DNA from: UBA4656 sp002405525
Lineage (GTDB): Bacteria; Pseudomonadota; Gammaproteobacteria; Xanthomonadales; Ahniellaceae
NCBI GenBank assembly: GCA_036723735.1
Contig: DAIMGT010000011.1
Coordinates: 12,007-76,006 of the forward strand
DNA: 64,000 nucleotides
Reading direction: 5' to 3'
The notes under the pieces are model-generated. The model saw nothing but the letters and a program-made list of their open reading frames with translations. It was not told the origin of the DNA and searched no databases. The position numbers and the translations under genes are program-made. Shown one piece after another: positions 34,579 through 44,001 of this stretch (its first letter is position 1; the number at the start of each line of letters is the position of its first letter).

Positions 34579-35832
34579 TCAGATCGCGGCGGCCAGCTTG
34601 AACACCGGCAGGTACATGCCGATCACCATGCTGCCCACCAGCGTGCCGATCACCAGCATGATGAACGGCTCGAGCAGCGACGACAGGGCATCGACAGCGT
34701 TGTTGACCTGCTCTTCGTAGAACTCGGCGACCTTGAACAGCATCGTGTCCAGCGCACCGGATTCCTCGCCGATGGCGGTCATCTGCACCACCATGTTGGG
34801 GAACAGGTCCACCTGTCGCATGGCGGTGTTCAACTGGTATCCGACCGAGACGTCATCGCGCATTCGCTTGACGGCATCGGAATAGACGATCGACCCGGTG
34901 GCGCCGGATACGGTGTCGAGCGCCTCGACCAGCGGCACGCCGGCCTTGAAGGTCACCCCCAGCGTGCGCGCGAAACGCGCGATCGCCGAGCTGTGCAGGA
35001 TGCCACCGATCACCGGCAGCCTGAGCGAGGTGCGGTCGATCAGGTGTTGCATCGGCACTGAACGCTTGTAGAGCGCCATGAGCCCGAATGCGGCGCCTGC
35101 CGTGCCGACCAGCATCGCCCACCACCAGACCACCATGAAGTCGGACGCCGCCACGATCATCTTGGTGAACGCCGGCAGGTCCGCGCCGAAGGAGCGGAAC
35201 AGACCCTCGAAAGTGGGCACCACGAAGATCAGCAGGATGGCGGCCACGATGATCGCGACCGCGAACACCGTCGCCGGATAGAACAACGCCTTCTTGATCT
35301 TGCCCTTGAGGCTTTCGATGTTCTCCTTGTAGGTGGCGACAGTGTCCAGCACCGTGTCGAGCACGCCCGCCGACTCGCCGGCGCGGACCAGGTTCTGGTA
35401 GAGGGCGTCGAACTGGACCGGATGCTTGCCCAGCGCCTCGTTGAGCGTCGAGCCGCTCTCGATGTCGGTCTTGATCGCGGTGAGCAGCTGCTTCATCCGC
35501 GGGTTGGTCACGCCGCCGGAAATGATGTCGAAGGCTTGCACCATCGGCACCCCGGACTGCATCATGGTGGCCAACTGGCGGCTGAAGATGGCGACATCGC
35601 GCGGCGTGATGCGCTTGCCGGCGGAGCCGAACAGCGGCTTGGCCTTGGGTGCGATCCGTCGCGGCACGATGCCCTGCTTGCGCAGTTCGGCCTTGAGCAG
35701 CGCCGCGTTCTTGCTCAGCGTCTCGCCCTTGATGGTGACGCCGCGCTTGTCCTTGCCGCTCCAGACGAAGGTCGTCATCTGGCTCAGCTGGCTGCGGCTC
35801 TGCACGCCGGTCTTCGCGGTTGCGGTGGCCAT
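34579..35832 (-). CDS. pilC: Type IV pilus inner-membrane platform protein PilC
   Basis: PilC is the membrane platform on which PilB and PilT act to add or remove pilin subunits. The 417-residue protein has two T2SSF domains (about 85-205 and 285-410), each ending in membrane segments, with the signatures FSRQLATMMQSGVPMVQAFD and RTLGVTFKAGVPLVEALD. It starts 3 bp after the pilB stop. Confidence 0.96.
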   Translation of the reverse strand: MATATAKTGVQSRSQLSQMTTFVWSGKDKRGVTIKGETLSKNAALLKAELRKQGIVPRRIAPKAKPLFGSAGKRITPRDVAIFSRQLATMMQSGVPMVQAFDIISGGVTNPRMKQLLTAIKTDIESGSTLNEALGKHPVQFDALYQNLVRAGESAGVLDTVLDTVATYKENIESLKGKIKKALFYPATVFAVAIIVAAILLIFVVPTFEGLFRSFGADLPAFTKMIVAASDFMVVWWWAMLVGTAGAAFGLMALYKRSVPMQHLIDRTSLRLPVIGGILHSSAIARFARTLGVTFKAGVPLVEALDTVSGATGSIVYSDAVKRMRDDVSVGYQLNTAMRQVDLFPNMVVQMTAIGEESGALDTMLFKVAEFYEEQVNNAVDALSSLLEPFIMLVIGTLVGSMVIGMYLPVFKLAAAI

Positions 35833-35835
35833 GGC

Positions 35836-37560
35836 TTAGTCCTTCGTCACGCGGTTGATTTCGGCGAGGCTGGTCAGCCCGTCGCGGACCTTCTTCAATG
35901 CCGACGCCCGCAGGTCCCGGATGCCGGCTTCCTTCGCGGCGGCGGCGATCTGCAGCGCGTTGCCACCGGACAGGATGATCTTCTGGATCTGTTCGGCCAT
36001 CGGCATCACCTGGTAGATGCCGACCCTGCCCTTGTAGCCGTCGTTGCAGCCGGAGCAACCGCCCGCCTCGAACATCTGCATGTTCCGGGCCTCCGCCTCG
36101 CTGAAGCCCTCGGCCACCAGGGCTTCGACCGGAAGATTCAGCGGCCGTTTGCAGTCGTGCAGGCGACGGGCCAGGCGCTGGGCGATGACCAGGGTGACCG
36201 AGGACGTGATGTTGTACGGGGCGATGCCCATGTTCATCAGGCGCGCCACGGTCTGCGGCGCATCGTTGGTGTGCAGGGTGGACAGCACCATGTGCCCGGT
36301 CTGCGCCGCCTTGACCGCGATTTCGGCGGTTTCCAGGTCGCGGATCTCGCCGACCATGATGATGTCGGGGTCCTGGCGCAGGAAGGACCGCAGCGCGGCG
36401 GCGAAGGTCATGCCCTTCTTGGCGTTCTGCTGCACCTGGTTGATGCCGGGCACGCGGATCTCGACCGGGTCTTCGACGGTCGAGATGTTGACGCCGTCGG
36501 TGTTGAGGATGTTGAGCGCGGTGTACAGCGACACGGTCTTCCCCGAGCCCGTGGGCCCGGTCACCAGAACCATCCCGTAGGGCTTGGAAATGGCGTCGAG
36601 GAAGAGCTGCTTCTGGTCTTCCTCGTAGCCCAGCTTCTCGATCCCCAGCTTGGCCGCCGACGCGTCGAGGATTCGCAGCACGATCTTTTCCCCGAACAGG
36701 GTCGGGCAGGTGCTGACACGGAAGTCGATCGCCTTGGTCTTGGAGATGTTCAGCTTGATCCGGCCGTCCTGCGGCACGCGGCGCTCGGCGATGTCGAGGC
36801 CGGCCATCACCTTCAGGCGCGAGGCGATGCGCGCGTTGAGCTTCTGCGGCGGGCTCGCCACCGGCCGCAGGATGCCGTCCATCCGCAGGCGCACGCGGTA
36901 GACACTTTCGTACGGCTCGAAATGGATGTCGGAGGCGCCGCGCTTGATCGCGTCCAGCAGCACCTTGTTGACGAACTTCACCACCGGCGTGTCGTCGGCG
37001 CCGGACGCGTCGACGCCGCCGCCCTCGTCCGCCTCGTCACCGCCCCCCATGTCGAGGTCGAGATTGTCCAGGCCCTCGTCGTCGCCGACCACGGAGGCGA
37101 GGGTGTCCGCCCCGGCCAGCGCCTGCTCGAGCAGGCGCTCCAACTGGTCTTCGGGAACGATGATCGGCTCCACCGAATGGTTGGTGTTGAACTTGATCTC
37201 GTCCAGCGCGCGCAGGTTGGTGGGGTCGGCGATGCCGACGAACAGCCGGTTGCCGCGCTTGAACAGCGGCAGCGCCTTGTGGGCCCTGATCAGTTTCTCC
37301 TCGACCAGCTTCACCGGCGCGTTCTTGAGGTCCAGCGCGCGGGCGTCGAACAGCGGCATGCCGAACTCGGCGGCCGCGGCGGCCGCGGTCGCGGCCGCGG
37401 GAGCCAGCCCGTTCTGGACCAGGTAGGAGACCAGCGGGATCTTCTGCCGCGCCGCGGCCTCGGCCGCCTTGCGTGCCTCGTCGTCGCCAAGCACGCCGTC
37501 CACGACCAGACGCCGGGCGATGCCGGTGAGGCCGGTAAGGGCGGCGGGGTTCATCTGCAT
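35836..37560 (-). CDS. pilB: Type IV pilus assembly ATPase PilB
   Basis: PilB is the hexameric ATPase that powers pilus extension. The 574-residue protein has an N-terminal MshEN domain (about 1-150) and the T2SSE ATPase core. It shows Walker A GPTGSGKTVSLY, an Asp box with DPVEIRVPGINQVQ, Walker B IIMVGEIRD, a His box TGHMVLSTLHTNDA, and a metal loop with CSGCNDGYKGRVGI. A second ATG at 37554 is a possible start. It is divergent from the first gene of the glycan island. Confidence 0.96.
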   Translation of the reverse strand: MQMNPAALTGLTGIARRLVVDGVLGDDEARKAAEAAARQKIPLVSYLVQNGLAPAAATAAAAAAEFGMPLFDARALDLKNAPVKLVEEKLIRAHKALPLFKRGNRLFVGIADPTNLRALDEIKFNTNHSVEPIIVPEDQLERLLEQALAGADTLASVVGDDEGLDNLDLDMGGGDEADEGGGVDASGADDTPVVKFVNKVLLDAIKRGASDIHFEPYESVYRVRLRMDGILRPVASPPQKLNARIASRLKVMAGLDIAERRVPQDGRIKLNISKTKAIDFRVSTCPTLFGEKIVLRILDASAAKLGIEKLGYEEDQKQLFLDAISKPYGMVLVTGPTGSGKTVSLYTALNILNTDGVNISTVEDPVEIRVPGINQVQQNAKKGMTFAAALRSFLRQDPDIIMVGEIRDLETAEIAVKAAQTGHMVLSTLHTNDAPQTVARLMNMGIAPYNITSSVTLVIAQRLARRLHDCKRPLNLPVEALVAEGFSEAEARNMQMFEAGGCSGCNDGYKGRVGIYQVMPMAEQIQKIILSGGNALQIAAAAKEAGIRDLRASALKKVRDGLTSLAEINRVTKD

Positions 37561-37706
37561 CGCCAGGGTCCCGCAGGCTTCTGAACCCTGAAAGGTACAG
37601 CAAACAGGGACTTGAAAGAACTGGCTAAGGCGCCGGTTGAACGTTTACGATGGTGACGCGCACGCGGCCCCGGTGAACCGCCGGACGCCGCAACAGGAGT
37701 GAGCCC

Positions 37707-38567
37707 ATGCCGTCGCTGTCGGTCGTGATTCCGGCGAAGAACGAGTCCGCCGCTCTTGGCGAGTTGCTCGCGAGGCTGCGGGCGGCCGCTCCGGAGGCCG
37801 ATATCGTGGTGGTGGACGACGGATCCACCGACGATACGCCCGTGGTCGCCGCCGCCGCCGGTGCGCGCGTCGTGCGGCACCGCTACTCGATGGGCAACGG
37901 GGCGGCGATCAAGAGCGGCGCCCGGGCCGCAGGCGGCGAGGTCTTGGTGTTCATGGACGCCGACGGCCAGCATCCCCCCGAGGCCATCCCGAGGTTGCTC
38001 GGGCGGCTCGCGGAAGGATTCGACATGGTGGTCGGCGCGCGGGACCGGTCCGGCCAGGCGAGCGCCGGCCGCAGCCTCGCGAACGGCTTCTACAACCGGC
38101 TGGCGAGCTGGATGGTGGAGCACCGCATCGCCGACCTGACTTCCGGCTTCCGCGCGGTCAGGGCGTCGAAGTTCCGCGAGTTCCTGCACCTGCTGCCGAA
38201 CGGATTCTCCTACCCCACCACGATCACCATGGCCTTCTTCCGCAGCGCCTACGCCGTGGACTACGTCCCCGTCGACGTAGCGCAGCGCATCGGCAAGAGC
38301 CACATCCGGCCGCTGCGTGACGGCGTGCGCTTCGTCATCATCATCCTGCGCATCGCGACGCTCTACGCGCCGTTGAAACTGTTCCTGCCGGTGAGCGCGG
38401 GCTTCGCCGCGCTCGGTCTCGCCAACTACGCCTACACCTTCGCCGTCCAGGGACGCTTCACCAACATGAGTGCGCTGCTGCTGAGTGCTGCCGTGATCGT
38501 GTTCCTGATTGGCCTGATATCGGACCAGATCACGTCCCTGACCTACGCGCGGACGCGGGACGGATGA
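37707..38567 (+). CDS. Family 2 glycosyltransferase, dolichyl-phosphate-mannose-synthase-like
   Basis: The 286-residue protein has an N-terminal GT-A domain: SVVIPAKNESAALGELL, VVVDDGSTDDT and the metal-binding MDADGQHPPEAIPRLL. Two membrane segments follow at the C-terminus (about 220-275). Such enzymes load a sugar onto a polyprenyl phosphate, which membrane GT-C enzymes then use; two GT-C-like proteins are encoded in this island. AACAGGAG precedes the ATG. The stop overlaps the next start (ATGA). The sugar is unknown. Confidence 0.88.
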   Translation: MPSLSVVIPAKNESAALGELLARLRAAAPEADIVVVDDGSTDDTPVVAAAAGARVVRHRYSMGNGAAIKSGARAAGGEVLVFMDADGQHPPEAIPRLLGRLAEGFDMVVGARDRSGQASAGRSLANGFYNRLASWMVEHRIADLTSGFRAVRASKFREFLHLLPNGFSYPTTITMAFFRSAYAVDYVPVDVAQRIGKSHIRPLRDGVRFVIIILRIATLYAPLKLFLPVSAGFAALGLANYAYTFAVQGRFTNMSALLLSAAVIVFLIGLISDQITSLTYARTRDG

Positions 38568-39268
38568 GCGCGTTGCGCGAGGTCGCGCGCCGTTTCGTGT
38601 GCACCCCGTTGCATCCGCAGTGGCTGCTCGGCGCGCGCCGGCCGCCGCCAGGTCTGGACCGGCTGCGGGGCGTGATCCTCGATGTCGGTGCTGCCGACCA
38701 GTGGATCGCGCGCCATCTCTCGCGCGATGTGACCTACGTCGGGCTCGACCATCCGGTGACGGGCGGCGCGCTTTATGGCGCCAGACCGCAGGTGTTCGGC
38801 GACGCGAGCCGGCTGCCTTTTCGCGACTGCTCGTTCGACGGAGTTGTGTGCCTCGAAGTGCTGGAACATGTGCGCGAACCCGAGCAGGCGCTGCACGAAA
38901 TGGCCCGGGTACTGCGCCCGGGCGGGCGTGCGTTCCAGTCCATGCCCTTCCTCTACCCGATACACGATGCGCCGCACGATTACCAGCGATGGACCGAAAG
39001 CGCGTGGCGACGCAGTGCCGCTGCCGTGGGACTAGAGATCGAAGCGGTTCGGGCCCGAGGTTCGGCCTTGCGCACCGCGGGCCTGCTTGCCTGCCTTGCG
39101 ATCGCGGGACCACTGCAGGCGGGGCCACGTTGGCGGCTGGCCCTGCTCCTGTCCCCGGCGGTGCTCGCGGTGCTGGCCCGCAACCTGACGGCCGTGGTTC
39201 TGGACGCGCTGTGGCCCCGTTGGGACGCAATGCCCGGAGGCCTTGAAGTGGTTATGCGACGACCGTGA
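38564..39268 (+). CDS. Class I SAM-dependent methyltransferase
   Basis: The 234-residue protein has a shortened Rossmann fold: LDVGAADQWIARHL (motif I, with the usual GxGxG reduced to GAADQ), DASRLPFRDCSFDGVVCLEV, and LEHVREPEQALHEMARVLRPGG (motif typical of UbiE-type enzymes). The C-terminal 60 residues are hydrophobic and may touch the membrane. It is coupled to the GT2 gene before and the GT4 gene after by four-base overlaps. The substrate is unknown; a glycan hydroxyl or amine is likely. Confidence 0.82.
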   Translation: MSALREVARRFVCTPLHPQWLLGARRPPPGLDRLRGVILDVGAADQWIARHLSRDVTYVGLDHPVTGGALYGARPQVFGDASRLPFRDCSFDGVVCLEVLEHVREPEQALHEMARVLRPGGRAFQSMPFLYPIHDAPHDYQRWTESAWRRSAAAVGLEIEAVRARGSALRTAGLLACLAIAGPLQAGPRWRLALLLSPAVLAVLARNLTAVVLDALWPRWDAMPGGLEVVMRRP

Positions 39269-40410
39269 TCCGCGACACGCTGCTAATCGTGTCAACCTCC
39301 TACCCGATCTCGTCCGACGGCAGCGAGGCGGCTGGTGCGTTCGTGGCCGATTTTGCCGCCGCCATGGCGCACCGGATGCCGGTGCGTGTGGTCGGCCCCG
39401 GGTTATCCGCAAGGGTCGAAGCGGGCCCCGGGGTGCCAATCTGGCGCTTCGCGGCAGGAGCCCGGCCGTTGTCCTTGCTGTCGCCGTTCGCGCCGTGGCA
39501 CTGGGCGGCGATCGCGCGGACGCTCCATTCGCTGAAGCGGCAGGTGCTTGCGGCCGACGCCGATGACCGGGTCGCGCACACGCTGGCGCTCTGGGCTCTG
39601 CCGTCCGGTTGGGCTGCGCGCGCCCTGCAGCGTGCCAAGGGCGTTCCGTACTCGGTATGGGCTCTTGGCAGCGACATCTGGTCGCTGGGCCGCCTGCCGG
39701 TGGTCGGTAGCATTCTGTCCGGGGTATGCAGCGACGCGGCCGGCGCCTTCGCCGACGGCCTGCAACTCGCGCGCGACGCCGAGGCGATCTGCAATCGGCG
39801 GTTTGCCTTCATGGCCAGTTGCAGGCGGCTGGACGGGGTCCGCAGCGACCCGATACGCCTGCAGCCTCCTTTCCGCTACCTGTTCCTTGGCCGCTGGCAC
39901 ACAAACAAGGGCATCGATCTGCTGTTCGATGCCCTGGACTGCCTCGACGAGGGCGCCTGGGCGGCGATCGCCGATGTCCACGTCGCAGGCGGAGGGCCTT
40001 TGCAGCCCATGGTCGAGACCCGCTGCGCTCGACTGCAGAAGGCCGGCAGACCCGTGCGCCTGAGCGGCTTCCTCGATCGCCGGCAGGCCTCGGAAGCCTT
40101 GGGTGCTGCGGATCGACTGCTCCTGCCATCGCGGATCGAGAGCATCCCGGTGGTGTTCTCCGATGCGATGGCCTATCGCCTGCCAGTGGTGTCGATGCCG
40201 GTTGGCGATCTACCGACTCTGTTGTCCGATGGCACCGGCTGGCTCGCGGATGCGGTCACGGGCGACGCTTTCGCGCGCGCGCTGCGCGCGAGCCTCCACT
40301 GCGGGCACCACGAAGCAGCGATCGAAAGCCTCGCGATGCGCTTCGACGTCGACGCGCAGGCGCGTTCATTCGCCGAATCGATCCGGAAGGCGAACCAAGC
40401 CCATGGTTGA
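39265..40410 (+). CDS. Family 4-type glycosyltransferase
   Basis: The 381-residue protein has the GT-B layout. The N-terminal part (about 1-185) has STSYPISSDGSEAAGAFVADF, as in many GT4 enzymes; the C-terminal donor domain has FLGRWHTNKGIDLLFDAL, LSGFLDRRQASEALGAAD and LLLPSRIESIPVVFSDAMA (the E-x7-E type donor site). It starts with GTG overlapping the previous stop (GTGA). It probably adds one sugar to a growing glycan in the cytosol. Confidence 0.85.
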   Translation: MIRDTLLIVSTSYPISSDGSEAAGAFVADFAAAMAHRMPVRVVGPGLSARVEAGPGVPIWRFAAGARPLSLLSPFAPWHWAAIARTLHSLKRQVLAADADDRVAHTLALWALPSGWAARALQRAKGVPYSVWALGSDIWSLGRLPVVGSILSGVCSDAAGAFADGLQLARDAEAICNRRFAFMASCRRLDGVRSDPIRLQPPFRYLFLGRWHTNKGIDLLFDALDCLDEGAWAAIADVHVAGGGPLQPMVETRCARLQKAGRPVRLSGFLDRRQASEALGAADRLLLPSRIESIPVVFSDAMAYRLPVVSMPVGDLPTLLSDGTGWLADAVTGDAFARALRASLHCGHHEAAIESLAMRFDVDAQARSFAESIRKANQAHG

Positions 40411-41146
40411 CCCGCCAAGCAAAGTCGATCCCCGGTGGGGCGCGGAGCAGCGCGAGGAAAAGGCGCAGGGCATCCTGCACACGCTTCTTGCGATCGAGGG
40501 TGCCGAAGTCCTGCGCGGTACCTGGGTCGACGTCGGCTGCGGCAGCGGAGCCATCGCTGCCGATCTCGCCGGCCGCGTCGACCGGATCGTCGGCATCGAT
40601 CCCGAAGCGTGGTCTCGCTGGCCGGACTTGTCCCGCGCGCACGCCAATCTGCGGTTTCATGCTGGGTCGTACCGCGATCTCGCGGCGATCTTGTCGCCGG
40701 CGAGCGTGGACGTCGCGGTGTGCAATCAGGTCTACGAGCACGTCGATTCCCCACCCGATCTGCTGGCCTGCATCCATAGGGTCCTGCGGTCTGGCGGAAT
40801 CTGCTACTTCGCCGGTCCCAACCTGCTGTGGCCGATCGAGCCCCACGTCCACCTTCCGTTCGTGCACTGGATTCCACGCGCCGCCGCGATCCGGCTGCTG
40901 CAGTGGGTGGGCGGCGAACGACATCGGGATCTCGATGCGCACTCGCTGGACTTCTGGCGTTTGCGCAGGCTGTTCGGGCGCACCGGCTTCTCGGCCCGAT
41001 CCGCATTCGCCGCGCGCGCGCGCGCAGGGGTTGACCTTGGCGATACGGGGCTTGCGATGCGCGCGGCCGCTTCGATGCCCGGCATCGTCGAGCGGGCCAT
41101 GCAGCCGCTCCTGCCCGGGTTCGTCTATGTCCTACGTAAAATCTGA
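40403..41146 (+). CDS. Class I SAM-dependent methyltransferase
   Basis: The 247-residue protein has motif I WVDVGCGSGAIAADLA, the acidic IVGIDPE, VAVCNQVYEHVDSPPDLLA and HRVLRSGGICYFAGPN. Position and type suggest that it methylates a sugar or a lipid-linked glycan. It overlaps the glycosyltransferase before it by 8 bp, and the acyltransferase gene follows after 26 bp. The target cannot be read from the sequence. Confidence 0.83.
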   Translation: MVDPPSKVDPRWGAEQREEKAQGILHTLLAIEGAEVLRGTWVDVGCGSGAIAADLAGRVDRIVGIDPEAWSRWPDLSRAHANLRFHAGSYRDLAAILSPASVDVAVCNQVYEHVDSPPDLLACIHRVLRSGGICYFAGPNLLWPIEPHVHLPFVHWIPRAAAIRLLQWVGGERHRDLDAHSLDFWRLRRLFGRTGFSARSAFAARARAGVDLGDTGLAMRAAASMPGIVERAMQPLLPGFVYVLRKI

Positions 41147-41172
41147 CCGTTACGCGTTTCCGCACGCATCCC

Positions 41173-42045
41173 ATGATCGACCTGCAATCTGACGCGTGGA
41201 TCTCGGCGTTGAGGGTCGGGCTGGGTGCGGATCTGCGCGCAACCGCGAGATCTGCCGGGGCGGAATACCTTGCGCTGTTCCGCGCCGGACCGTTCAGGAT
41301 CGCGTACCCGGACTTCCCGTTCGGCATGGGCCCGGTCGATCGCGAGCGACTGCGGACCTTGCTTGCAGTCGCGAGGGAGATCGGCGCCGACGTGGTCCGC
41401 CTGCAGTGCGACTCGGAGCCCCAGAGTGTGGGGACCCTTGCCGCGCATCGGCTGCAGGGCGTGAGGATCGAAAGCCTCGCGGACTGGGACGAATCGAGAA
41501 TCGAGAAGGCGCGCCGCGCGCGAAATCGCAGCAGTCGGTCGAGGCTCACGGTGCGCCGGGGAACCTCGCCGGACGGCGAGATCGCTTACCGGCTGTATCG
41601 GGCCACCGTCCTGCGGCACGGCGGAAGCCTGCGCTACTCACGCGCCTACTTCGAGGCGATCGCGCCGCACGCGGCGCTCGTCGCGGAAATCGATGGCGTT
41701 CCCTGCGGCTTCGTCTGTACGGGACGCATCGGTTCCCTAGGCGTATATCTGCACGGCGGACATGATCCGGCGGTGCGTGCGCTCTATCCATCCGACGCGT
41801 TGTTCCTGTCGATGCTCAGGGAAGCGAAGTCCGAAGGGCTGGAGTCCTTCGACTTCCTCCCGTCGCCACCCGCCCAGCGGTCCTTGGTCGACTACAAGGT
41901 TGCATGGGGGGGGCGACCCGTCGACATCGTGGTCCATGACGTTGCAATCCGCCCGCTGAGGGCACGCGCCTTCGAACTTGCATACACTTTGTCCTCGATG
42001 TTCCGCAGGGCGATGAGGTTCCGCGCGGGTGTGCGCCGTGAGTGA
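41173..42045 (+). CDS. GNAT-superfamily acyltransferase, FemAB-like
   Basis: The 290-residue protein resembles the GNAT_6/FemAB-like group. The C-terminal half has the acyltransferase core: LYRATVLRHGGSLRYSRAYF, ALVAEIDGVPCGFVCTGRIG, SDALFLSMLREAKSEGLESF and FDFLPS. Relatives transfer an acyl or aminoacyl group to an amine. Since a sugar aminotransferase gene lies in the same island, an amino sugar is a plausible acceptor; that is inference. It ends the plus-strand half of the island. The following 210 bp between convergent genes hold nothing recognisable. Confidence 0.7.
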   Translation: MIDLQSDAWISALRVGLGADLRATARSAGAEYLALFRAGPFRIAYPDFPFGMGPVDRERLRTLLAVAREIGADVVRLQCDSEPQSVGTLAAHRLQGVRIESLADWDESRIEKARRARNRSSRSRLTVRRGTSPDGEIAYRLYRATVLRHGGSLRYSRAYFEAIAPHAALVAEIDGVPCGFVCTGRIGSLGVYLHGGHDPAVRALYPSDALFLSMLREAKSEGLESFDFLPSPPAQRSLVDYKVAWGGRPVDIVVHDVAIRPLRARAFELAYTLSSMFRRAMRFRAGVRRE

Positions 42046-42255
42046 GTGCGATCACCGTCGCCGCGGTCCGCGCCGGGCCGCGCCCCGCGTCGCCGGGCGT
42101 CCGCGGCGTGGTGGCGCGGCATTCCACGCCGATGCCGCCTGCCTCACCGCGGCGAGTGTGGCCGGCTCCAGTGCACTGAGCCCGGCCGCCGGTGGCCTGC
42201 GGTCTTCGCCGCCCGCGCGCGGCGGCTGCGGCCAGAGCTCGCGACCAGAAAATGC

Positions 42256-43017
42256 TCAGCTGTGCGCTTCGAGAACGAGGTCGACGTAATCCCAGGGCGG
42301 AATGCCGACCGCACGCACGAACCATCCTTCCAGCATCGCGATCAGTGGCCACAGCGCTCGAGGAACGATACCGGTCCGGATCAGTGGGACCAGCGGGAAC
42401 CTTCCGCTCCGCATGATCGCCGTCCGATCGACGACGAAGCCTGCGGCCTCCAGCAGCGCCTTCCACTCAGCAGGAGTGCGGAACACCTTTATCCCGTCGT
42501 TAGACAGCCCGTGCCGCCGCTTCGCCTGCTCGATGATCACGATCAGCGCTCCAGGCCTCATGCTGGCCCTGATCTCGCGCAGGAGTTGTTCGGCGTCCGC
42601 ATCATCGAGCAGGTAGATCAGCACGCCATAGGTCACCACGGCATCGACCGATGATCGGCGAAGCGGCAGGCTGACGCCGTCCGACCTGGCGAAGATGCAT
42701 GGATAGGTGGCGCATCTTCGGGCAGCCTGGGCCAGCAGTCCTTGGGCAATGTCGATCCCGACGACGACTCGGCCGTCGCGCAGCAGCGGCAGTGATGCGC
42801 TTCCGGATCCGCAGCCATAGTCGAGCACGACCTCAAAGCGGTCCGCTCCGTCCGCGTCGACGCGAGTGAGCGCCGCCTTGAAGGCCCGGTCCCGCAGCCA
42901 TGCGATGTATCGGTTCTTCTCGCCGCGCCGGTCATTGGGGTCGATGATCGACGTGTCGGGATCGAGCTGCGACAGCGATTCCCAATGGCGCCGGATGCGT
43001 ACGATGTAGTCACTCAT
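42256..43017 (-). CDS. Class I SAM-dependent methyltransferase
   Basis: The 253-residue protein has VVLDYGCGSGSASLPLL (motif I), VVGIDIAQGLLAQAARR, VDAVVTYGVLIYLLDDADAEQLLREI and RPGALIVIIEQAKRR. An N-terminal W-x-x-R-x-K-N stretch recalls small glycan methyltransferases. It overlaps the flippase-like gene by 8 bp and is last in the minus-strand run of the island. The substrate is unknown. Confidence 0.82.
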   Translation of the reverse strand: MSDYIVRIRRHWESLSQLDPDTSIIDPNDRRGEKNRYIAWLRDRAFKAALTRVDADGADRFEVVLDYGCGSGSASLPLLRDGRVVVGIDIAQGLLAQAARRCATYPCIFARSDGVSLPLRRSSVDAVVTYGVLIYLLDDADAEQLLREIRASMRPGALIVIIEQAKRRHGLSNDGIKVFRTPAEWKALLEAAGFVVDRTAIMRSGRFPLVPLIRTGIVPRALWPLIAMLEGWFVRAVGIPPWDYVDLVLEAHS

Positions 43018-43990
43018 GGCGTTGCGCCCAGCGGGTCGCGTTCAACAGAACCGCCGTCCCAATCTCGGCGGTGAGCAGGATGCATCGCGCTGCCACCGCC
43101 AGCACGGTCAGCTGCGCTGCCCCGGCGGTGACCAACTCGTTGCCGCCGATGAACAAGGCCTCCCGCACGGCGATACCCGCCGGCACCATCACCGCCGCCA
43201 GCGAAATGATCGAAGCGCCGGCATACCAAGCAGTCGCAACGATCGCTTCGCGAGCGGAAAGGATGGCTCCGAACAGCACGCCCATGCCGAGCGCGAAGAA
43301 GCCCCACTCCATTGACAGCAGCGAGGTGAGGAGTCCGCGTCGGCTGGTCGGGACCCATCCGATGTCGGCGGAGAGGTTTCGCAGACCCGGCACCCTGGCC
43401 GCCATTCCGATCAGGTGCCCGGGCAGTCTCGATCGGTGCAGGGCCTCGAGCGCCGCGACGGTCGCCGGAATGCCGAGCAGCCACGCGGGACCGCCGAGGT
43501 GGGCTCCGATGATCGAGATCGAGATACCGACTGCCATCCAGAGGGTCGTGAAGTTCTGGAACAGGTTGGCAGCCACCACCCGGGTGGGAGGATGTGACGC
43601 GTTCATCGCATGGGCCTGGTAGACGACGCCCCAGATCTTGCCAGGAAGGTAGCGGACGATCTGCGCCTGCATGTAGATGGTCATCGCCGCGAGTCGCCCT
43701 GCTGTCGGTCTCTCCGCGGTGGACAGTGATTCCAGCGACAGGACGTGGTAGGCAGCCTGGGCGATGTACATGGGGATCAGCGTGACCGTGGACAACACGA
43801 TCTCCCGCCAGCCGAGCGCTGCGGTCGCAGATCGGATGTCCGTCCAGGACCCCGACAGGGTCGATCCGATATAGGCGATCGCGACTGCCACGATGGTCGT
43901 GCCGGCTGCGGTCTTGGCGATGCGCATTCCGTGCCGCTTGCTGCGCACGGCATCCGTCCCGGTTCCGGCTCTACCCGCCATGCTCGACAT
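43010..43990 (-). CDS. Membrane protein of the LPG_synthase_TM / AglD flippase-like family
   Basis: The 326-residue protein has about eight membrane segments. It has the family signatures IVRYLPGKIWG and VMVPAGIAVREALFIG, the latter close to the PGGxGxRE motif. Relatives include the MprF membrane half, which moves lipids across the membrane, and proteins of glycan clusters thought to move polyprenyl-linked sugars. A role in flipping or transferring a lipid-linked sugar is an inference. It starts 11 bases after the DegT-family gene. An internal ATG at 43927 is a possible start. Confidence 0.75.
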   Translation of the reverse strand: MSSMAGRAGTGTDAVRSKRHGMRIAKTAAGTTIVAVAIAYIGSTLSGSWTDIRSATAALGWREIVLSTVTLIPMYIAQAAYHVLSLESLSTAERPTAGRLAAMTIYMQAQIVRYLPGKIWGVVYQAHAMNASHPPTRVVAANLFQNFTTLWMAVGISISIIGAHLGGPAWLLGIPATVAALEALHRSRLPGHLIGMAARVPGLRNLSADIGWVPTSRRGLLTSLLSMEWGFFALGMGVLFGAILSAREAIVATAWYAGASIISLAAVMVPAGIAVREALFIGGNELVTAGAAQLTVLAVAARCILLTAEIGTAVLLNATRWAQRHE

Positions 43991-44001
43991 CCCGCGCCAG
44001 A

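Noticed and set aside
42046..42255. A small gene in the gap between the two convergent halves of the glycan island
   Set aside because: Only short frames without ribosome sites or recognisable sequence are present.
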